From the NCBI GenBank assembly GCA_021800255.1, contig JAJYZC010000033.1, positions 1 to 38,854 on the forward strand: a stretch of 38,854 nucleotides of DNA, given 5' to 3'. Origin of the DNA: Acidobacteriota bacterium. GTDB taxonomy: Bacteria > Acidobacteriota > Terriglobia > Terriglobales > Acidobacteriaceae. The notes beneath the pieces are model-generated. The model did not search any database. It was not told where the DNA came from and saw only the letters and a list, made by a program, of their open reading frames with translations. Made by a program: the position numbers and the translations under genes. The stretch's first letter is position 1, and the number at the start of each line of letters is the position of its first letter. Positions 33,649-38,854 of this stretch are shown here, piece by piece.

Positions 33649-34209
33649 TTAACAGACCTCGATTACGGTATACATGAGCGGGCGGGCAATTGGCTGCCAG
33701 TAAGCCGAATAGCTCCCACGCACGAAAACCTTGTCATCCTTCTTACCTGTGGGCTTTTCGATTTCGCCGTGGATGGGCCTGTGCCCGCGAAAGAAACCGT
33801 AGATTCCGCTCTCATCGCCACGGTAGAAAAGACGATCCTCAGCGAAGATTACCAACCCCGCTGTGGAGAACCCTTTGTCGTGGAGTTGTTCAGCAAATGC
33901 AATGTCCTTGCAGAAACTGAACATCTGCTCGGGATACTGCCCGTTGCGCGGGTACTTCAATTCGATGGCCAATCGAAGGTCCGTCTTGTCACTCGTGAAA
34001 ACGGAGATGTCAATCTCCTTTTTCAGGAAGGGAGCCTCTGATGGAAAGAAGTATTTGACATTGCGTTCAAACTGGACCTTGTAGGTCGCAAGTCTGTTCC
34101 GAAGGAATATCCCAAGTTCATGCTGCAAGCTGAACTCGTTGTATACCTCAACGTTGCCATTTGAAACTAACTTGGTAAACGAGGCGGCCTGTTCAGCAAG
34201 CTCCCCCAT
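33649..34209 (-). CDS. Lower-GC orphan PD-(D/E)XK nuclease-like protein
   Basis: 186 residues. A PD-(D/E)XK core is visible: E31 in FSLQHELGIFLR, D67 in KKEIDISVF, and E83-L-K85 in LRLAIELKYP, followed by a helix with Q/F residues (PEQMFSFCKDIAFAEQL), which are the four elements of this fold. The size and simple layout suggest a small restriction-like or DNA-processing nuclease, or a related non-enzyme. GC by hand count over three 60-base lines is about 50 percent, against well over 60 percent in the neighbouring genes, which suggests recent acquisition. Two standard genes flank it on the same strand. I cannot name the family. No antitoxin or methylase is next to it. Confidence 0.8.
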   Translation of the reverse strand: MGELAEQAASFTKLVSNGNVEVYNEFSLQHELGIFLRNRLATYKVQFERNVKYFFPSEAPFLKKEIDISVFTSDKTDLRLAIELKYPRNGQYPEQMFSFCKDIAFAEQLHDKGFSTAGLVIFAEDRLFYRGDESGIYGFFRGHRPIHGEIEKPTGKKDDKVFVRGSYSAYWQPIARPLMYTVIEVC

Positions 34210-34387
34210 AACGTTTTCCTCAGCAACGTTGCAGATATTTGATGCGCGCGGCGTTACCGAATGACCTTCAGCGCCCCGCGAAACAGCCCATTCCCCTCAG
34301 CTCGCCAGCGCCTCTTCCACGGCCTTCGGCCTGCGCGTGATCGCGGTAGGGAAGAGGGTCTCAAAGCCCGCATCCGTGCGCCTCTGG

Positions 34388-35278
34388 TTACGCGGCGGGG
34401 GGGCGGAGGAACTCCAGCGCGCGGATGAGGTAGGGCTTGAGGTCCTTGCGGTGGACCACGGCGTCGAGGAAGCCTTTCTCGAGAAGGAACTCGGCACGCT
34501 GGAAGCCTTCAGGGAGCTTTTGGCGGATGGTCTGCTCGATGACGCGCGGGCCGGCGAAACCGATGAGGGCGCCGGGCTCGGCGATGTTCAGGTCGCCGAG
34601 CATGGCGAAGCTGGCGGTGACGCCGCCGGTGGTGGGATCGGTGAGGACGCAGATATAAGGGACGCGGGCGTCGTCGAGCTGCGCCAGGGCGGTGGAGATC
34701 TTGGCCATCTGCATGAGGCTGACCACGCCCTCCATCATGCGCGCGCCGCCAGAGGCCGCAACCACAATGAGCGGGACGCGGGCGGCGCGGGCGCGATCTA
34801 CGGCGCGGGCGATGGTTTCGCCGACGACGGCGCCCATGGAGCCGCCGATGAAGGCGTACTCCATGGCGCTGAGGACCACGGCATGGGGGCCGAGATAGCC
34901 GGCGGCGTTGAGGATGGCATCGTCCAGGCCGGTCTCCTGCTGGGCCTTGAGAAGGCGCTGCTTGTAGGGCTTGACGTCAGAGAAGTTGAGGGGGTCAGTG
35001 GAACGGAGGCCGGTATCGACCAGCTCATAGCCGGGCTCGAGGAGAAGCTCGATGCGGCGGCGGGCAGAGAGCTTGAAATGGTGCTGGCACTTGGGACAGA
35101 CGTTGAGATTGGCTTCGAGATCGGCCTTAAAGATGATCTGGCGGCAGCCGAGACATTTGATCCAAAGGCCCTCGGTGCGCACGGATCGGGCGGCGTCGGG
35201 GGCGGCGTTTTGGGCGCCGGGCGCACCGGAGGGTTGCTCGCCGTTTTCGCGCTTGAACCAGGACATATTGTTGCCCAT
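34388..35278 (-). CDS. accD: Acetyl-CoA carboxylase carboxyltransferase subunit beta
   Basis: 296 residues. With AccA it transfers the carboxyl group from biotin to acetyl-CoA, giving malonyl-CoA for fatty acid synthesis. The zinc ribbon is C42-x2-C45-x15-C61-x2-C64 (KCLGC and CPKC). The crotonase-like core follows with SGGARMMEGVVSLMQMAK, TDPTTGGVTASFAMLGD and GFAGPRVIEQTIRQKLPEGF, the last two being the acyl-CoA site stretches of AccD. The start at 35278 gives MGNNMSWF; the ATG at 35266 (MSWFKRENG) matches other AccD starts better and may be the true one. accA is not in the window. Confidence 0.97.
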   Translation of the reverse strand: MGNNMSWFKRENGEQPSGAPGAQNAAPDAARSVRTEGLWIKCLGCRQIIFKADLEANLNVCPKCQHHFKLSARRRIELLLEPGYELVDTGLRSTDPLNFSDVKPYKQRLLKAQQETGLDDAILNAAGYLGPHAVVLSAMEYAFIGGSMGAVVGETIARAVDRARAARVPLIVVAASGGARMMEGVVSLMQMAKISTALAQLDDARVPYICVLTDPTTGGVTASFAMLGDLNIAEPGALIGFAGPRVIEQTIRQKLPEGFQRAEFLLEKGFLDAVVHRKDLKPYLIRALEFLRPPAA

Positions 35279-35536
35279 TGTAAATCCAGGCGCCAGGGTT
35301 CGGGGATCGGGGATCGACGTGGTGTGGGCGGGGCGCAGGCCGTGAATCGTGTTAGATGAACAGCTTGCCGCGTAACGCCTGGCCGCTGCCCCCCCCGATT
35401 TCTGACCCTGGATGACCTTCGATTCCTATTTCTGGCTGCGGAGGTAGACGCTGCTGCCGTCGATTCGGTCCTGGTGCGGCGGGTTCAAGATGTCGAAGGC
35501 CAGGGAGACCTTGAGGGAGGCCGCCTCTTGGTGGGG

Positions 35537-36073
35537 TCAGTATTCGATTCCGCGCTGGGCGAGAATACCCCTCTGGTAGGCGTGCTTCACCTCGCGCATT
35601 TCGGTGACGGTGTCGGCGAGTTCGACGAGCAGAGGATGAGCGTTGCGTCCAGTGAGAATTACGTGCACCATCTCTGGCTTGCTCTTGAGCGCCTCGGCGA
35701 CGGCGGCGGCATCGAGCATCTTGTAGCTGATGGCGTAATTGATCTCGTCGAGGACGACCATATCCCACTCCCCGGAGTAGATGGCCTCGCGCGCCTCAGC
35801 CCAGGCGGCCTGGACGAGGCGAATGTCCTCGGGATCGGTCTCCGCGCCGCCGATCTTCACGAAGCCGCGGCCCATCGGCTTGAGGACGAAGTTGGCGCCG
35901 AGGGACTGGGCGGCGTCGAGCTCGCCGTAGTGCCAGGACCCCTTGAGGAACTGGAGGATCAGCACGCGCATCCCGTTGCCGGCGGCGCGTAGGGCGGTGC
36001 CGAGCGCGGCGGTCGTCTTACCCTTGCCGGGTCCGGTGTTGATGAGGATCAGTCCTTGGCGGGATTCAGTCAT
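35537..36073 (-). CDS. cobO: Cob(I)yrinic acid a,c-diamide adenosyltransferase
   Basis: 178 residues. CobO/BtuR/CobA family ATP:corrinoid adenosyltransferase, which makes adenosylcobalamin or salvages imported corrinoids. P-loop GPGKGKTT at 14-21, unusual in being used to orient ATP for adenosyl transfer. VLILQFLKGSWHYGE, WDMVVLDEINYAI and ILTGRNAHPLLVELADTVTEM are strongly conserved in the family, and the end AQRGIEY matches the usual AQ(K/R)GIE terminus. No other cobalamin gene is near. After the TGA the same frame stays open for 36 codons (see findings). Ribosome binding site weak. Confidence 0.96.
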   Translation of the reverse strand: MTESRQGLILINTGPGKGKTTAALGTALRAAGNGMRVLILQFLKGSWHYGELDAAQSLGANFVLKPMGRGFVKIGGAETDPEDIRLVQAAWAEAREAIYSGEWDMVVLDEINYAISYKMLDAAAVAEALKSKPEMVHVILTGRNAHPLLVELADTVTEMREVKHAYQRGILAQRGIEY

Positions 36074-36250
36074 AACGAGGTGCCAGGTGCAAGGCGCTTT
36101 ACCTTTGCCCTCAAGCCTAGTTTATCGAGAATGGCGAAGAGTATTCTCCCGGCATCTTGAGAGGGGAGGGCCAATTCACCGCGCGATCTTCCCCAAGTCC
36201 CAAAGGGGACCTGGGGCACCACAATGGTACAAAATCAAGCGGTCAGACAC

Positions 36251-36700
36251 CTAATGCCCCACGTGGTACGGGTGGCCCGTGAGAATTGTGAATGCCCGGT
36301 AGATCTGCTCGGCGATGACCAGGCGGGCGAGGGAGTGAGCCAAAGTCATGGGGCCGAGCGAGAGGAGCAACTGGGCCTGGGCGCGCGTCTCATCGGACCA
36401 GCCGCCGGCAGGGCCGGCGGCGAAGACGATGTGCTGCGCACCCTGGTCGCGGCGCTCGCCCAGCCAGGCGGCCAGGGATTCGGAGCTCATCTGGCGGCCG
36501 CGGCTATCCAGAAAGACTGTTACAGGCAGGGTGCGGCCCGCCTGCCGGCTGAGCCACGCCAGCAGCGCCTGCTCGGTGCGGAAGGACTGCTCCTGGCAGC
36601 GCGCAAACGAGGAACAGCGGTCAAGGTAAGCGCGGACGAGGGCTTCGTAACCGCCGCTGGTTGCGGAGCGAGAGCCAATATGGGCGAGGGTGATGCGCAT
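36251..36700 (-). CDS. rlmH: 23S rRNA (pseudouridine1915-N3)-methyltransferase RlmH
   Basis: 149 residues, slightly short for the family. SPOUT methyltransferase that modifies pseudouridine 1915 in helix 69 of 23S rRNA on the assembled ribosome. The N-terminal MRITLAHIG and LDSRGRQMSSESLA (the DxxGxxxxSE motif) are typical. The AdoMet knot is in FAAGPAGGWSDE and LGPMTLAHSLARLVIAEQIY, and the end ILTGHPYH matches the usual NHPYHR-type terminus with VGH added. No antitoxin or partner nearby. No strong ribosome binding site. Confidence 0.96.
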   Translation of the reverse strand: MRITLAHIGSRSATSGGYEALVRAYLDRCSSFARCQEQSFRTEQALLAWLSRQAGRTLPVTVFLDSRGRQMSSESLAAWLGERRDQGAQHIVFAAGPAGGWSDETRAQAQLLLSLGPMTLAHSLARLVIAEQIYRAFTILTGHPYHVGH

Positions 36701-36839
36701 GGAGAGGAGAATACGCTAGGGCCCTGAATTTGAAATCTTCATCCGGCCGCACCAGATGGTGATGCGGAGACCTATCGTGCTGGGAAAGCAAACAGCAGCT
36801 CCTGATTTAGAGCGTCGAAACAAAGGCTCTTACCTGTGT

Positions 36840-36890
36840 CCGCATCCTAAACCGATGCGGCTGCCCTCGCGGGGATTTCACCGCAAGGGC
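36840..36890. repeat. Two adjacent hairpins downstream of the AlkA-like gene
   Basis: CCGCATC (36840-36846) pairs with GATGCGG (36854-36860), and GCCCTCGCGG (36863-36872) pairs with CCGCAAGGGC (36881-36890) with one internal mismatch. They lie 46-96 bases past the minus-strand stop of the AlkA-like gene. Neither is followed by a clear T run on that strand, so this resembles a pair of REP-like palindromes that could act as a transcription end or stabilise the 3' end of the mRNA. Confidence 0.5.
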
Positions 36891-36935
36891 ATCTATTCCC
36901 CGCACACTGATGGGGGCGGTGAAAACGAGCGCCGC

Positions 36936-37631
36936 TCAAGCCCGGCCGCTGCCCGGTGCGCTGCGCGCCAGATCGCAGGCCCGCCACAGGTACCAACTGG
37001 CCACGGAACGGAACGGCGCCCAGCGATTTCCTCTTTTGAGAACCACCTCGGGCAGAGGCAAATCCGCCGCCTCGACCGGGCGCGTCTTCGGCAGGCGCTG
37101 GAAGGTGAGAGCGTAGCCCTTGCGCACGCCGTAGTCGGTCGCGGGCAGCACGTCCGGCCGCCCCATGCGGAAGATGAGCAGCATCTCCACCGTCCACCGG
37201 CCGATGCCGCGCACCTGGGTCAAATGCGCGACGATCTCCTCGTCGGTCATCTTCAGGATGGCGCGGTGCGAGGGCACGGCGCCGTCGAGTGTGCGCGCCG
37301 CCAGATCGCGCAGCGCCTTGATCTTGTTCGCGGAGACGCCGGCTGCGCGCAGCGGTTCATCGGGTGTATCGAGCAGCATCTGCGGTGTGGGATCGCCGCC
37401 AAAGTACGCGCGCACGCGGCCGTGAATCGTGGCTGCGGCCTTGCCGTGCAACTGCTGATAGAGGATCGCCTCCAATAGCGAATCGAAGGGCGAGGGCGAC
37501 GGATCGAGCCGCAGCGTGAACGGCCCCGCGCGGTCGATCAGCGCGCTCAGTCTCGCATCCGCTGCGCGCAGATGCGCCAGGGCCTCGGCCGGATTGAAGG
37601 GCAGCTTGCGGCTGCGGCCGTCGTGAATCAT
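36936..37631 (-). CDS. AlkA-like DNA-3-methyladenine glycosylase (HhH-GPD)
   Basis: 231 residues from the ATG at 37631; 37649 would add six residues. Helix-hairpin-helix glycosylase that removes alkylated bases. Visible core: SLLEAILYQQLHGKAAATIHGR (two pieces of a typical GPD domain), LTQVRGIGRWTVEMLLIF for the HhH hairpin, and LPATDYGVRKG, which supplies the catalytic aspartate of the GPD motif (usually LPxxDxGxRKG). There is no iron-sulfur cluster loop and no N-terminal TATA-like domain of long AlkA, as in short AlkA or Mag1-type enzymes. It ends in a Trp/Arg tail (SVASWYLWRACDLARS) matching the family. Divergent from the aldehyde dehydrogenase gene. Confidence 0.92.
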   Translation of the reverse strand: MIHDGRSRKLPFNPAEALAHLRAADARLSALIDRAGPFTLRLDPSPSPFDSLLEAILYQQLHGKAAATIHGRVRAYFGGDPTPQMLLDTPDEPLRAAGVSANKIKALRDLAARTLDGAVPSHRAILKMTDEEIVAHLTQVRGIGRWTVEMLLIFRMGRPDVLPATDYGVRKGYALTFQRLPKTRPVEAADLPLPEVVLKRGNRWAPFRSVASWYLWRACDLARSAPGSGRA

Positions 37632-37836
37632 GGATGGAGTGTATCGCAAGCGGTCCTTTATCTACTTCATCGTCTCGCCAAGCGCCGGCCACCGAAGCCC
37701 TCCTGTACGGAAAAGGAAGCATTGCCGGGGGAGTTTCAACCTTAACCTGCAACCATACTGTCTTTTTCGTCTTCATGCCGCCGCTGTGCTCCACGCTTGT
37801 ACCATGGAAAGGAGACGGAACAGGAGAGGCGACGCC

Positions 37837-38854
37837 ATGAGGATGCGCCCGGGATCGCAGACGGGATTTCTGCTGTGCGGCAAAGAGTGGACCGACGGAG
37901 AGGCGCTGGAGGTGCGCTCGCCGTGGGATCAGGGGCTGGTGGGACGGGTCACCGTGGCCACGCGGGCCGACGCCCGGCGCGCCGTGGACCACGCCGTGGC
38001 CAGTCTGCGGCGCACGCGCGCTCTGCCGCGCTGGAAGCGGCGCGAGATTCTGGAAGACGTGGCCGCCGCCCTCATCGAGCAGAAGGAGCGTTTCGCGCAG
38101 CTCATCGTGGCCGAGGCCGGCAAGCCCGTGCGCCTGGCGCGGGCTGAGGTTGACCGCGCCGTGCTTACCTTCAAAACCGCCGCCGAGGAGGCCGCGCGCC
38201 TGGGCGGAGAGAGCATCCCCCTCGATCTGACCGAAGGCAACGAAGGCCGCTGGGGGTTGGTGCAGCGCTTTCCCGTGGGTCCGGTCCTGGCCATCACGCC
38301 CTTCAACTTCCCCTTGAATCTGGTGGCGCACAAGGCCGCGCCCGCCCTGGCCGCCGGCTGTCCGCTGATCCTGAAGCCCGCTCCCCAAACGCCCTTTACC
38401 GCCCTGGCGCTTGGCGAGGTGATCCTGAAGGCCGGCTGGCCTGAAGAGGCGCTGGCCGTCCTGCCCCTCGAAAACGCCGACACCGCATGGCTGGCGGAAA
38501 AGGAAGACCGCATCAAACTGCTCAGCTTTACCGGCTCAGCCAAGGCCGGCTGGGGCCTAAAGGCGCACTCCGGGCGCAAGCGCGTGCTGCTGGAGATGGG
38601 CGGCAACGCCGCGCTCATCGTTCATGGCGACTGGTCAGACCTGGACGAAGCCGCCGTTCGCACCGCGCACGCGGCCTTCGGCTACGCCGGCCAGTCGTGC
38701 ATCAGCGTGCAGCGCGTCTTCGTCGACCGCAACGTCTTCCAAAGCTTCCTGTGGAAGGTGGTCGAGTACACTGCCAAGCTGCCCGCCGGCAATCCCTCTG
38801 AGGAAGCCACCGAGGTAGGTCCGCTCATTCGCCGCAGCGAGGCGGAGCGCGTGG
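37837..38854 (+). CDS. Aldehyde dehydrogenase family protein, N-terminal part (3' end outside window)
   Basis: 339 codons visible; the gene runs off the right edge. NAD(P)-dependent oxidation of an aldehyde to an acid. The start is set by AGGAGAGG 7 bases before the ATG at 37837. Hallmarks: TPFNFPLNL at 154-162 (the oxyanion-site Asn), PCPLILKP-like segment GCPLILKPAP, FTGSAKAG at 231-238, the general base E253 in LLEMGGNAAL and the catalytic cysteine C288 in YAGQSCISVQR. The QSCIS and short N-terminus suggest the branch around glyceraldehyde-3-phosphate (GapN) or lactaldehyde dehydrogenases rather than betaine aldehyde dehydrogenase, but the substrate is not decided. Confidence 0.94.
   Translation, partial: MRMRPGSQTGFLLCGKEWTDGEALEVRSPWDQGLVGRVTVATRADARRAVDHAVASLRRTRALPRWKRREILEDVAAALIEQKERFAQLIVAEAGKPVRLARAEVDRAVLTFKTAAEEAARLGGESIPLDLTEGNEGRWGLVQRFPVGPVLAITPFNFPLNLVAHKAAPALAAGCPLILKPAPQTPFTALALGEVILKAGWPEEALAVLPLENADTAWLAEKEDRIKLLSFTGSAKAGWGLKAHSGRKRVLLEMGGNAALIVHGDWSDLDEAAVRTAHAAFGYAGQSCISVQRVFVDRNVFQSFLWKVVEYTAKLPAGNPSEEATEVGPLIRRSEAERV

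Noticed and set aside
1..38854. CRISPR arrays, prophage, integrases or transposases
   Set aside because: No regularly spaced repeats and no recognisable integrase, transposase, capsid or tail proteins were found in any frame.

Overview
The window is a 38.9 kb piece of a GC-rich bacterial chromosome. It is most likely from the Acidobacteriota (class Terriglobia or a relative). This assignment is an inference. It rests on a 1215-residue Oar-like TonB-dependent receptor with an N-terminal carboxypeptidase-regulatory-like domain, which is a hallmark paralog group of that phylum, on the Gram-negative envelope genes (RND efflux trio, two outer-membrane receptors), on hopanoid-type glycosyltransferase HpnI, and on several conserved but unnamed secreted proteins. 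No rRNA is present to settle it. No phage, transposase, integrase or CRISPR array was seen.

Layout. 1-5.4 kb: the 3' end of mutM, a 1.25 kb gene-poor stretch with nested hairpins, an Arg-rich protein with a receiver-like domain, a truncated TumE/DUF6516-like toxin remnant behind an operator-like dyad, tldD on the minus strand, a small secreted Lys/His-rich repeat protein and a DinB/YfiT-type protein. 5.4-11.1 kb: a 546-residue orphan protein ending in a PD-(D/E)XK nuclease signature, then the large Oar-like receptor behind two 31-bp direct repeats and closed by a strong intrinsic terminator. 11.2-15.8 kb: an acyl-CoA desaturase and a 506-residue secreted protein (both minus), divergent from bcp, followed by an AAG-type DNA glycosylase and a small membrane protein. 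15.9-21.4 kb: a tightly overlapping tripartite RND efflux operon (adaptor, pump, outer-membrane lipoprotein). 21.5-25.4 kb: an unknown protein, a dienelactone hydrolase, and a BtuB-like receptor divergent from a MarR regulator. 25.7-29.8 kb: hpnI, a possible circularly permuted papain-like protein, cysS, and tRNA-Leu(UAG) on the minus strand. 29.8-32.1 kb: repeat-bearing intergenic DNA, ruvA and an ICMT-like methyltransferase. 32.2-37.6 kb: a run of minus-strand genes (HU, DUF2461 protein, a lower-GC PD-(D/E)XK protein, accD, cobO, rlmH, an AlkA-like glycosylase). The window ends inside an aldehyde dehydrogenase gene on the plus strand.

Functionally this is mostly core chromosome: base-excision repair (three glycosylases), recombination (RuvA), translation (CysS, tRNA-Leu, RlmH), lipid metabolism (AccD, desaturase, HpnI) and envelope transport. 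The accessory items most worth attention are the two PD-(D/E)XK proteins, the degraded toxin-antitoxin-like locus at 2.6-2.8 kb, the hairpin-rich 0.4-1.6 kb region, and a degenerate intergenic repeat found in about four copies. I did not find convincing evidence for a complete new multi-gene system; the best single candidate is the 5393-7033 protein.
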